Of a stretch of DNA of 64,000 bases, positions 10,670 to 22,662 are shown one piece after another. How positions within the stretch are numbered: the first letter of the stretch is position 1; each line of letters begins with the position of its first letter. Under the pieces are notes generated by a model. That model did no database searches, was not told where the DNA came from, and worked only from the letters and a program-made list of their open reading frames with translations. Made by a program: the position numbers and the translations under genes. Source of the DNA: Bicyclus anynana (Eukaryota; Arthropoda; Insecta; Lepidoptera; Nymphalidae); contig NC_069095.1 in the NCBI RefSeq assembly GCF_947172395.1, forward strand, positions 2,666,001 to 2,730,000, given 5' to 3'.

Positions 10670-12696
10670 GTACATGTATTAGTAGTATGTATCAAATGCG
10701 TGTTTTTTCACTTGAAGACAGAAAGTTTGTCGCTTTACCAGGTGTGTTTTGTACTTCAGAAATATCTGTAGTATCAAATTCTGAAATTGTGCTTTTATCA
10801 TCGTGTTTAGGTTTACTGACATACTTTGTAAGTACATGTATAAACTCACTGATGAAGACGTGTTTTGGGTCTAATTATTTTATTTCTTGAGCGTACCAGC
10901 AACTAAACAAAAATGCTGTGTCAGACCAAAAAAAGATTATGTTAGTACTTACTAAATCTCAAAAAGTTTAGTAAAACATACCTACTAGATTAAACAAAGA
11001 AGCAAATCAAAAGCTTTGACTTTTATTTTTAATGGTTTTGTTAAGTTGTTGTTTACTGTTTTTTAACAAAGAACATCTATAAAAAAATATTGTTAGTAGT
11101 TCCAGATATAAATTATTACTAGAACTTGAAGTCTAAGATTGTCGCTTCAGACACTTTAAATTGATAAGTTCTCGTATAGGATAAGGTAGGATACCTTATA
11201 AAATTTTCTAATGGATAAATGTATGAAAAAAAAAAAATTATAAGGTACAAAAACTACCCACAATTATACATACATGAAGAAATATTACTCTCATTTTCAT
11301 TCTGTACGAGAATTTATCACTAGAGCGCCGGCGGCAACATCTGGTAGAGGTAACTTTTCAGCGCGATATTTCGTCTGTCCACATCGAAGATAACCCTTTC
11401 ACGACTTTATTGGGCGTCCGTCAGTTGACACAACTTGCTCTTCAAACGGCTATAAAAGTAAAAGTTTAATATTTGAAGATGGGATAGTTAAGATAAAGCC
11501 GATGCGATGGCGACCGATGCCACCTGCACTCATTTAAGAATTACCCTAACAATTAATTTATTACTTTATCATCATCACAACAGAGTTGAATTTTGATTGC
11601 TGTGATTCCATAAAGGGAATACTTGATGTGGTAATCTGGTATGCCAAAGCCATATCATAGGAGCTGCCTGCATTACACAGCCTGTGATGCGACTATGAAA
11701 TATCAATATTTTATAAGGGGGCGAGTTATTTTCGATTTCTATCTCCGAATATTAACACCTTGTTTATTCAACTTCCGAAGGGAGTTTTTTATTTTTTATT
11801 AATGAATGCCTTTTCATCATTCCAGCATCTGCCCTACCGAAATCTCAATGCAATTGTCAGGACAATGATTAATGGATGATTTTAAAATATTGTAAGATCA
11901 ATATGATATTGATGAACGTGGTTCTTTATGAATTAATTTTTTCAGCTTATCTCTTTTTTTAAACTGATCGATAGCGTTGTTATCAAGTTGTTTTATTATC
12001 ATGATAAACTTCTTTTACATAATTAACAGTCGACTCGTAAGAATTTTTTTTTTTAATTTATTAACTTACACTACCTACTTTATAAATTATTACATGTCCT
12101 ACATCGATCTAAAATCTACTTCTACATCAAATATTGATAAATAAATAATAATATCTCTTCGGCTTTATAATATTAGTATAGATAAATTATTTATGTCATC
12201 TAAAAACCTACACGTATTTACTAGTAACTATGAAACATTGTATAAAATGTAATTGTAATAAAAAGAAAATAAGTAAGGTACTTATATCAAAAATAATTGA
12301 ACAAATTCGTTAAGATTTTTTACTAAAGCAAATACTAAAGTACCAAAGACTTGAATTCAGTTTTATTAATAGCATCAATAGACATGATCGAGCTTCGATC
12401 TGATAGCCCGTTTGACCCCCATACAAACACAGGGTCAGACAATGCCATGAAATAAGAACTAACTGACTCAGACAATAGATTGAATGTACGCAAGTAATAG
12501 AATCAATATTTGTTTTACAATGAAGCATGACCTGTCGTTTTGTGGCTTAGACGTAGCTATAATGCGGTCAGTGTATAGATACCTGGTAGACAAAGAGTAA
12601 ACTACTACCTAAAATTATTAAGGACTACAAGTTCTTGATTGTTGTTACAGTAAAAGATGATGTTAATGAAACTGGTGTTACTGCGGATTTGAAGGT
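10670..12696. other. No gene or clear repeat
   Basis: About 2 kb, mostly AT-rich. A more GC-rich patch lies at about 11320-11540. A segment near 12150-12180 (CGGCTTTATAATATTAGTAT) resembles a retrotransposon tail in reverse. Open frames at 10687-10890 and 12310-12528 have no recognisable domain. Confidence 0.5.
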
Positions 12697-12997
12697 CATC
12701 ATTAACAACCCACATTCGGCACACCGTTGAACACTAGTCTCCTCTCAGAATGAGAGGGGTTAGGCCTTAGTCCAGCTCGCTGGCCCAATGCGGATTGGCA
12801 GATTTCATACACGTAGAGAATTAAGAAAATTCTCAGGTATGCAGGTTTCTTCACGATGTTTTTCTTTCACCGTTTGAGACACGTGATATTTAATTTATTA
12901 AAATTCACAAGATTGAAAAGTTAGATGTGCATACTCCGGACCGGATCCTAAACTACCTCCGAATCGAAGGCAGAGGTCATATCCAATGGGCTAACAT
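12697..12997 (-). mobile_element. SINE family A, full length
   Basis: All blocks are present from ACCCACATTCGGC to the tRNA head. The B-box complement is degraded to GGATCCTAAACTACC. Confidence 0.92.
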
Positions 12998-14521
12998 GTC
13001 AATAGTGTTGGTTGATGATGGATCTAAGAAGTGAACTTTTTAAATTTGTAATTACTTAAGTAATAATTACAAAGCTTATTATTGTAAGAAGAAAACCTTT
13101 GCCTTTATTAGATCTTTACCTCGTACATTCTTAAGTAAGTAAAACCATTCATACGAAAGAAAGTGAGCCAAATATTCAAAACCTTTAAACTATGTAGTAC
13201 TATGAAGTTAAACATTTTTAAAGTCTTATGAACTCGTAAGCTTTTATCGGAGGCAGGGCAGACTTAGTTTTTTAGAGTTGTTTGCAAAAGTTAGAACTTA
13301 CTGTAACTAAAGTTTCTTGTGTTAAGTGACTTCTATTTGAATTGTATACTAAATATTTCACAAATATTCATATATTCATTAAAACGAACCATTGTATGTC
13401 TCGTTTTGATGAATATAGCTAACATGTTTATTAGTATGTATTACAGGTATTGAGTTCAATTATGTATAGTTTAAGTTGGAAGATTTATATTACAGTACAA
13501 TCGTTTGTAGATTTTTTATCCTTGGGCATTCCTGAGTAAATCGATCAAGATAAGTAGATGCATATTAGAAGATAAAATCTATCTACACACACGGTACTAA
13601 AGTAAAAAAAGATTTTGACAAAGTAGACAAGTATTAATACAAAAACTGACGTTACAAACTACTTCTCATTTGATATTTTGTTGTTCATTTTGTTGGTCTC
13701 AGTTTTGACGCTATGACGCGCCCCATAGCGGTCATCTTCATCTTCATCTGTCATTTAGGAATTATTAAAAGCAAAAAGTGGTCGGGGTATATTAAAAAAC
13801 TCGAGCACCTACCAGCAGGATAGCGGTTTTATTCCTTTCCTAACACAAACTTTAGATCGGATCGCCGAAAAGGCAAAGCTCATTTTTTAATCGAAATTCC
13901 TGTATCATAAAATTGGAGTTGAAACACTTTTTTAAGTTATTCTGAATGATAAAATATTTCTGCTATTAGGGAAAATTTATGGGTTAACGTCTATTAAAGG
14001 GTATTTTATAGTGTTGGTTTTGTAGCATTTGGTCGGGTCAGTTATAACGTAATGATCACATGAACGAATTTATTAGTATAAAAAATGTAATTCTTAGTTG
14101 TTTTTTATTAAAGGACAGTGGGGTGATGCTTGTCACATTTTAATGGTAAATTAAGGAACATTAAGTCAAGATTATTGTTTGATAGATGCAGCGTGAAGAA
14201 TGTTTTATATTATTTTATACTATCAACTGTTTTTTTTTATTTGTGTTTAGCTGCAATGTGTGATCTTTATTATCTATATCACAGACTTTATTGTCCATCT
14301 CTATATCAACAAAGACTTAGTAGTATTTTATAACCTCAAATAATTCAATTTGGAGGGGGGGTGGGTTTAATAATTGTAATAATTGTGCTTACGTAATACT
14401 TGCGTATAGAGTACGGAGTATGTGGCACACAATTAACTTCTTAATTCATAATACAATATAGAATTTATTAACGTGATATGTGGCATTACTTAAAAATAAA
14501 GATATTTCAATTCTGTTTTTT
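12998..14521. other. No gene; one short hairpin
   Basis: Single-copy-looking AT-rich DNA. The only structured item is the hairpin at 13371-13417. A 67-codon open frame at 14130-14333 is not supported. Confidence 0.5.
13371..13417. repeat. Short hairpin, 17-bp stem, 13-nt loop
   Basis: TATATTCATTAAAACGA (13371-13387) pairs with TCGTTTTGATGAATATA (13401-13417). The one non-Watson-Crick position is G-U on one strand. Confidence 0.8.
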
Positions 14522-14907
14522 AACCGACTTCAAAAAAAGGAGGAGTTTATGAATTCGTCGGAATCTTTTTTTTTATGTATGTTCACCGATTATGAATTCG
14601 TCGGAATCTTTTTTTTATGTATGTTCACCGATTACTCGAAGACGTCTGAACCGTTTTGAAAAATTCTTTTTTTATTTGAAAGGGTTTTCAAATATATTTT
14701 TTTTAATTTGGTCCTAGTTTGATAGTAATCATGTTAGGATCTGATGATGGAATCCTGAAGAAAACTTTCGAAAACTATAGAGGCAACTAGTGTGTTAATA
14801 TTTTCATTACCATTACCGCCTTCAAACTGATCAGAAAGTAGCACATACATGTTATTTTTAATTTTTTAGTTTAGTAGAAACATTTTTTGATTTTGTTGAA
14901 GTCGGTT
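14522..14907. mobile_element. MITE family H with AACCGACTTC ends
   Basis: Starts AACCGACTTCAAAAAAAGGA and ends GTTGAAGTCGGTT. A 42-bp unit (14549-14590, 14591-14632; core GAATTCGTCGGAATC...TATGTATGTTCACCG) is duplicated head to tail. It shares CACCGCCTTCAAACTGATCA with the copy at 58711. The element type is common in Lepidoptera; no transposase is present. Confidence 0.85.
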
Positions 14908-17060
14908 GTATTTTTTATCGCTCTCTGTCTAGTACATAACATTCGAACTATGGATCTGTCAAAAAATCTGCTTACCTGTCCTGCCTTTTTTTGTACGTGG
15001 TAAAACATGTAGTTAAAATACATTTGTACTTACATTTTCAGGTAACATTAGAGAATACGTTCACACTTGATTTTATAAATTGGCAATGGGCAATAAAGCT
15101 GGTCGGTTTCTTTTAGCACCTCACATTACAGTTAATTATTGTATGTTAACAATGGCGCACCTGCATATAACAATCCCTTTTATGGCGCCGACACAAGTTT
15201 ACATTAGCGGCAAGCGGCAAGCAAACTGTTTTTAATTGCTTGTCCACTGTTACGAAATGTATGAACTTAGTACACACCTACAATGCATTCTAGGTGTATA
15301 CCATGTTGTTTTTCTACTCTTTATACAACATTGTTTATTAACCAGCTTATGACTAAGGACCCCATATGAGTCCGATACAAGTCTGGCGCTACTCCGACGT
15401 TGTAGCGCATGAGTTTTAGTCGTGTTTCATGATAAATTAATAGATATAATACTCACGATAGTTGAATTTCTAAAACGACTTATCACCGGTGGGTGACAGA
15501 TTCCCCGTATCCATAACCCGGAGGTCCTCGTCAAGGAGGCAAAACCACATACACCTAACCTATTCACTAACAATGCACTTTGTCAAAAATTTGTTTAAAA
15601 AATGTATAATATGAGTAAAATCACCATTAACTTTGATAAATATAGTTTTCCAATATCAGTATAAAAATTATAAAATTTATTTATTCAGTAGTATAGATAT
15701 GTAGGTTTATTAAACTGTTTAACTGAATGTGGGCTGTAGTTTTATAATTCTCTTGTATTTGGTACTGTTTTTATTACTAGAAACATTGCATGTTTGAGTA
15801 CTTCATGTCTCCTTACCATAGAATTGTAAGGTACTTGTACCGAATCGTAAATCTATGCTGCTTACATACCTACATAACAATGTTTGGAAGGAAAAAACAG
15901 AGAGTGGAAGCTTTTACGCAAAACTTCCCTGCTTTTACGTAAGATGGCGTTGTTCAAGATTAATAATAACATATATTTATTGATAATAACAATGTAATAA
16001 TTACAATTACATAAACGTGATGAATTTCAAAGTATAAGTAGGTAGGTAGGTAGGTAGTATTAGGTAGGTACATAATTTTTTTTGGAATATTTCTAAAACT
16101 CCAGCTCCTCGTACGTACAAAACATTAATTTTCGTTATCTTAACCCATTTTATTTGTGTATCGTATTTATCTATTAAAGCGACAAAGACACCTAATTAAG
16201 ATTTTTGTTGGAAACCAACCAACCCTATTCATACTTTTTGGTCGAATCTTAAGAAGGGCAGCTTATAAATCGAGGGATGGGATGATTCAGCGAAATTATA
16301 GTATTGCTTTTTTGAGTGCCATTGATTCAGAACTCGCTAATGGCACTTTATTTTCCTTGGAACGATGACGAATGCTAAAAATTTTAATAGCAGCGCGGTA
16401 TTCATCTTGTTTTATTTACTTCCCACCCCGCCTATTGTGGCTCCCGCCCTATAATTATAGTCATAACAGGAAAAATTTGTAAGAAAAAGAAGTGCAGTGG
16501 ATACAGATTGCATTTTTGCGCTCCTTATAAGGGTTTCCGTTTTAGCGGTTGCGTTTTGTATATCTTACACGAATACTCGTTTATAACCATTAATATTTTT
16601 GTTTTTTCAAACTGGACGTGATTATTACTAGCCCTCTTTTTAGTACCTTATTGTCAAAGCTAAGGAATATGTCAACTATATAGTAACCCTTAAGTTAATG
16701 GTTCCTATTTTTTTTTTTTTAATTTTTAAAAAATTACAGTATAGCACAGTGTTGACAATTTTTATTGAATTTTTAACAATTGCTCTCATGTGTTGTTAAA
16801 ATGGTTTTTAATTGACAGTTTAGGTTTTAACGCATGTAATATTTTGAATAATAAATACTGCGAAATTGCAGTTATGCTCCATAGATGCCGACTGACCGTC
16901 AATCAATTTTAATAATTCTGAATGACCACTACGTTTTGTTTGTTTTCAAAAATAGTTAGCTAAACCACTAAACTGACTTTGTCTGATTTTAGTATATTTT
17001 CCACTTTTGACGTCTGAATTAAAAAAAAATGTATTTTTGATCGATTTGTAAGCCAAATAA
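14908..17060. other. No gene; one microsatellite
   Basis: About 2.1 kb without a supported gene. A (TAGG)n stretch occurs at about 16038-16070. Open frames such as 16156-16368 have no domain. A mildly GC-richer segment occupies 15060-15240. Confidence 0.5.
16038..16070. repeat. (TAGG)n microsatellite
   Basis: About five TAGG units, an interruption, then two more. Not a telomere-type (TTAGG)n array. Confidence 0.85.
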
Positions 17061-17200
17061 CACGTGCCTCAAACAGTGTAGGAAAAACATCATGAGGAAA
17101 CCTGCATACCTAAAAAATTTTTTAATTCTGTACGTGTATATTTATATATTATAAGTCTGTCGCATTGGGTCAGCGTGGTGGATAGCCTCACCTAAGCATA
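17061..17200 (+). mobile_element. SINE family A middle fragment
   Basis: CACGTGCCTCAAACAGTG, AAAACATCATGAGGAAACCTGCATACC and GCATTGGGTCAGCGTGGTGGA appear in family order with an AT insertion between. Head and tail are lost. Confidence 0.75.
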
Positions 17201-17934
17201 CAACTTTGCAATTGCACATTGTACAGTCAACATCTTCTGAGGATGTTCCGGTTTCGGGGTGAAACGTACGTAGAGAGTATTTTGTCGGACCTGGGTGACG
17301 TTGTCGCATGGGTTCGTCAGCGGATAATAGCAAAATAAATAAATTATTATTATATGTTAATTGCAATATTTTTTTTTTAATTCATTGATAAAAAGTATGT
17401 ATTGTGTGTATTCAAGGCATAAAATAAAACTCCTATAACAGAAAATTACGCCCAATAATGAAAATAGTTGTTTGAATATTTCGTGGACACTCGTTTCATT
17501 TACCCTGTTTATCTATTGTGAGCAAAATTATCTAGTTCAGTTGTGAAATACTGGTACCCTGTCTAATAACGGGTTAGAGTGTTGAAAGCTAGGAGTAGAA
17601 TTTTCGAACACTGGTAAACGTTCGTCAAAGCACAATGCCGATTTGCGATTGTGTGGTTTTGATTGACTCAATTCATTTTGAAACTGTGACTATCGGGTTA
17701 TCAAAGCGTTGCTGATTGCAAATAGAGAACCTGCAATAGACAGACCTACCTCATGTGCTCAGCTTATGGTCCTATGGGTAAGTACGGTAGCCAATTATAG
17801 AATTTGGACCTTGTTGGCTTTTGAAGGTAGTGTTCAAGGGTGCAAATTCTCAATCGCCCAATTTATTGCTTTATTTCATGAGATTAGATAGAGTATCAGA
17901 CTAATTACATAAGGATTGGTCATTTTATTACGTC
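17201..17934. other. No recognisable feature
   Basis: No supported gene or repeat. Confidence 0.5.
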
Positions 17935-18155
17935 ATTATCAGTCGATGGTCGTCCACTGCTGGACATAGACCTCTTGCTTGGACTTCCAGCACAACGGTC
18001 TCGAATCGCCAGTATCCAGCGACTCCCTGCAACCCGTTAGATGACCGTGATCCACCTAGTGGGGAGTCACCTACTGGGGGGTCACCAGCACCTTGGGACC
18101 CCAACGTCCATCGGCTCTTCGTACTATGTGGCCTAAGGACTAGTATCGCGCCCAA
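17935..18155 (-). mobile_element. RTE-type LINE 3' end
   Basis: The minus strand reads (frameshifted) IVRRADGRWGPKVLV and later AGVAGYWRFETVV followed by a tail ending GACTGATAATGACG. This matches the C-terminal region of an RTE-class polyprotein of a different subfamily from 47712. An insertion of short CCACTAGGTG/CCCAGTAGGTG repeats breaks the frame. Dead. Confidence 0.75.
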
Positions 18156-18210
18156 TTTTAAAAAACAAAAACAAAATTTTCTTTCGAGGAAAACAAGCTT
18201 AGATTAGGTA

Positions 18211-18597
18211 TACAGGGTGATTCGGTCTTTAGTGCGGATATTTTTTTTCGTGGTTCTGTATCATTAATAGAATATAAATCTACAAACAGTTCGATACATT
18301 TTATGTAATTTTTTTTTTAATTTATGTCTCTAAAATAACAAAATAATGTACATATTATTACTAAACAAGATATATTCAGCTTAAAAGTGATCTGGTGACG
18401 TTCTTTAGGTATCAAACGAAAATAAAATAAACGCACAATAGGGTGACCCTAAAATTCTGTTCAAAAGTAAATAACTTTAGCTAACGATAATTTTGTTATT
18501 TTTGAGTTAAAAAAAAAAAGAAAAAATACGTGATCATTAAATTTTGTTTATGTACAAAATATAAAAATATCCGCACTAAAAAAAATTTCTTCCTGTA
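18211..18597. mobile_element. MITE with TACAGG ends and TA target duplication
   Basis: TACAGGGTGATTCGGTCTTT...AGTGCGGATATTT at the left pairs with AAATATCCGCACT...CTTCCTGTA at the right. TA flanks both sides. End sequence and TA duplication fit a Tc1/mariner-type non-autonomous element. The interior is AT-rich and non-coding. Confidence 0.85.
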
Positions 18598-18602
18598 TAT
18601 CT

Positions 18603-19344
18603 AAAATATAAACTAGAAGTCGGTTTTACACGATTCAACTACACAAAAAGGTATTTTTACGGAGCTCTATAACCGACGAACACGATTAGAACTATGGAAC
18701 ATCGATTCTATAGAGATAGTTTTTAAAATCGCATTAGATCGTTAATCATATACATTGACAGAAGTAACGTCTAACGAGGCAGGTCCTTGTGTAATTAGTC
18801 AATTACGCTCGCCTCATAAAATGCACTCGTATTTATATAATAGCTCCTATTATGCAACTGTTTCATAAATCTACTTTAATTGTAATACAAACGATCGTTT
18901 AGAGCTCGCAAAATCGACACATGCAATATTGTTACTGATCGTATTCAGAATTTACACAGAATTTATGAAGATGAAAGACCTATATTTGTAGTGAATATAT
19001 ATTTCGCTTCCTGTTGGCATACCATTAAATCATTGATGCTCAATAATCTGCCATATAAACAAGTTGAACTGAAATTTCTAGCTACTTTGATACTAAATTC
19101 GTATTCACAAACGTTTCAACGGATACGATGGGGAAAGCTCTAAGATCTGGAGTTTAGACATAAAGCTAAACGTATTTCTCGAAATGCAAGCGAAATTCAG
19201 TAGCAAGTAGTATTGTTATTATGCGGTCCTTTAGGGTTTTTACGAAAATCGCACAAAATACGCAATGTTCACTTATTTTTTACTTGTACAAGTTGGCCCT
19301 TTATTGCCACCTGATACTTAGTAACGATACAATCTTAGAACCTA
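18603..19344. other. No gene; isolated GAAGTCGGTT near 18618
   Basis: The motif at about 18618 matches one terminus of MITE family H, but no partner is seen. The rest has no supported feature. Confidence 0.4.
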
Positions 19345-19695
19345 TTTTTTTTTTGTATAAGCGCTTAGCTGCAATTACGCCTGATGGTAAGCGATGATGA
19401 GACACGTTTGCCTAGAAGATGCCTATTCACTCTTGACTTGAAGATACCCCTTCAGAAGAGCATTCCACATCTTTGCAGTGCGTATAAGAAAAGAGGAACT
19501 AAACCGCTTAGTAGGTACGCGTCCGAGGAATATCGACGACGTAGAGGTGTAGATCTCTGCCATGTCTAGCAGCAGTGCAGCAGTCCCAAGGTTGAATGAC
19601 GAGAGTGGCACAAGATCGAACAGTTCCTTAGCGCACTCCCCGATATATATCATGTAGAACACCGATAAACAGACAACCTTACAACGATGCTCTAA
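19345..19695 (-). mobile_element. Non-LTR reverse transcriptase, C-terminal remnant
   Basis: The minus strand encodes a degraded FYMIYIGECAKELFDLVP...TKRFSSSFLIRTAKMWNAL..., the usual end of a Jockey/CR1-like reverse transcriptase polyprotein (compare RTARIWNALP at 56081). It continues into a 3' UTR and a TATACAAAAAAAAA tail ending at about 19345. Several substitutions and lost segments; not functional. Confidence 0.75.
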
Positions 19696-21424
19696 ACGTT
19701 AAATAACCTAAAGTAACTAAAAAGATCTGAACCAATTTAGATAGTATAAAAGCCTAATCTGACCTGAACTGGAAATTGAACTCAGGGCCTCCGCCAGAGA
19801 CGTCAAATTTTTCTTACATAGAGGGCAATCCACACGTAAAATTAGTGACTGCCGAAAATTGAGCACAAGTTTTTCGACATTAACGTAAAACTCAAATAAA
19901 CTAGTTCATCGGAATGCGCAAGTAGTTTCTGTATAAAAAGTTTCGTTCAAATATAAAAGTCAGTCATGCTCACTGGCTGGGACATCGGGATAATGAAATC
20001 GACTCGTGGATTCCCACTCTAACAATTTTTTTTTCATCTTCGTGACAGTATTTTCGATGTGATTTATCCGCTTTCGGATTCCCATAACTCAATTTATTTT
20101 TACTTTATTGGGACCGTTTTCGGATGTTTTACAACACTACGAAAGTTTCTTTTAGTTTTCATTACAAAAGGGCGACCTTCTCGAAGGACTCTCCGAAATT
20201 TGGGTCACCCTTTATTGGGACTCATAATACGATAACAGTTGATGATTTGGGGTTTTAATTACTTTGGACATTCTAAAGTTTAAATATATATTTGAAAAAC
20301 GAAGAATTGCTTTGCCTGATGGAGTGGAGTTTGGTAGACCGGCAAAAGACAAGTATATTTGTTTGCGAAAGAATTTGATACCTAGGTACTTGTAAGTACT
20401 TAATAGTTTATTACTTAACTAACCGAATATAAAAACACACAAAGCAACTTATAAATACATCTTTAGAGCACAATGGTCAGCAATAAGAGCTACTAGAATC
20501 TACTTGTAGTAGGTATCTACTTTTTGAACCGCAAAAATGTAAATTAATAAATGAGATACATAATAACGGGTTATACATACATACAAATAGATTAATAAAA
20601 AAATGTTTATTAGTCAAAAACTTTTCATAAATAGATAGGTATAAGAAAACTAGCTTTAGACTTTAGAACTAACTTTAGACTGAGTTGACATACATGATTA
20701 TTACACTGAGTCTATAGACATTTTCCATTGTAATTTCTTGAAAAAAAAGTATTCCACCATAATTACCTATTATCACGTAACTTTTATCCCATCACACGCC
20801 AGGAGAGCTCTCGGAAAAGACTATTCATTTACAAAATATGTACTCGTATCTTCATAACGATAGGTAGATGAATATATTGCAAGAATATTCTTAAAACTAC
20901 TTTTCATACTATACTTATTTAAAGAAGTGATGATTATGATTAACTCTTGACACTCAAGTGCTCGAACTCGAACTTACTACTTCTTAATAAATTTGCAACG
21001 CTTTCTTATTATAATGTCATTTCCGTGATGCAATTCGCAATGCAAACAGGCGGCTCAGCTCATAAAACACTTCCATATTTGTCTAACAACAATTTTCAAG
21101 CAAGTCTATTCGCGTTCTCATGCTCCCATTACCCCTCAACAACGGAGCGGTGCATCGGAATTGCCAAGAGAATCACGATAAGTATCTCTCGGATGTCACG
21201 AACCAATTTCGACCGAAACGCTCCCGGTCGAGATTTGAGTGAAAGGACGTGACCTCTATGCTGGTTCGAAGTTTCGAACCGCTTGAAGTGTGAACCGCGC
21301 TGTCCGAGCAGCGGGTGGCGCGGTATGACCGAGCGCCATTGATATTTTACAAGTCTAGATACATCTCGAAGCCACTATCTTATGAAAAATCGTAAATGTT
21401 AAAGTTATTATTTTTATTGTAAAA
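19696..21424. other. No gene called; GC-rich patch at 21120-21345
   Basis: Mostly AT-rich. The 21120-21345 patch has many CpGs and could be a promoter or non-coding exon, but there is no supporting coding frame beyond an unrecognised 101-codon one (20947-21252). Confidence 0.4.
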
Positions 21425-21495
21425 TAACACAGGCTAAAAATACGCTTACTTTGGGGCTAAGGTGTGTGTATTGTTTAAATATATTTGTTTATATT
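21425..21495 (+). mobile_element. SINE family C 3' end
   Basis: GCTTACTTTGGGGCTAAG followed by TGTGTATTGTTTAAATATATT matches the tail of the complete copy at 54255-54528 in the opposite orientation. Confidence 0.75.
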
Positions 21496-22535
21496 TATAC
21501 ATGTCACGCAATTATGTAACAAAAGCTGGACGTGTATTAGATAATATTTAGCGCAAAAATGTAATTTTCTGTATTAATATAACTATTTATTCCAATTTGA
21601 TCCATCTGTTTGTTCATTTTAATTTCCAAAACTTTTGTCCCATGTAGCTTTATACTTAGTTTGTAAAATTTTTAGGTAGGTGTATTGTATAGGCTTTGTC
21701 TAACAAGTCTATATTTAGATATATATTATCCAGGTTATGTCTAATACAATTTATGTTTGTTTTGATTACAGTACGATATACAGGTTTTATGTGTGCTCGA
21801 TTCCCTATAAAAGTTTCCTTTTTGTCACTATTACGTAATTGTATGAATTATATAATTATGTAAAATAATAATTAAAAGTATGGTATTGATGTATTATAGT
21901 ATTGATGGCTTTCAATACTCGAGAATCAAAGCTCAATCCCTAACACGTTATACAACTCCTCGTTAGACATTGATCTACACACAAGTGTGCCAATTAGCCC
22001 ATTTTTGGTAACGACACTCATTGTGCGTCAAATAACCTATCTCTCCTTTTACAATACAATATCATTGCCGAACACCGAATTTTATATTGTCGAAAACAGA
22101 GTGGCCTTGGATATAAGACGTCGATCAAATGCCACAGAAAAATGCTATCTGATTTGATTCGAGCATGAGCTGCGATCACTCATTCTTTTGTTGTTATGAT
22201 GTTTGGACAAACAAAAAATGATTGAGCCACATTTTTAAACATACAGATTGAATGACTCATCGGTTTGGGAATTTTCGAAATGTAAAATGCTTAATGCAAT
22301 ATATTTTTTTTAATAAGAATCAAAGTTTTAATATCAATATAAGGTTACATTTTTTTTCGAGTCGATTTCTATTAATTGTAATGTTTGTATAGGATATAAG
22401 CTTGTGATATCCTGAAAGAACCAATGTTCAATTTCTACTTGAAGTTTTACTACTTACTACAACAAGATTTTCGTTTAATTCGATTATATTCGAAATGATA
22501 ATGTTAAGAATGACCAAAGTATTATTTTTGGTTTG
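21496..22535. other. No recognisable feature
   Basis: AT-rich; no supported gene or repeat. Confidence 0.5.
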
Positions 22536-22662
22536 AGGAGTCCATAGATATTGGAATGGCGACCCCTGCAACAGAAAGCGCATAGGAGGAGCAAGGACAT
22601 CAAGCGGGTTGCAGGGAAATTCTGAATACTGGCGACTCGAGATCATGTTGTTGTAATACAAA
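22536..22662 (+). mobile_element. RTE-type LINE fragment
   Basis: GACATCAAGCGGGTTGCAGG followed by CTGGCGACTCGAGATC is the nucleotide equivalent of the DIKRVAG C-terminal motif in 47712-47912, with frameshifts. Confidence 0.6.
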
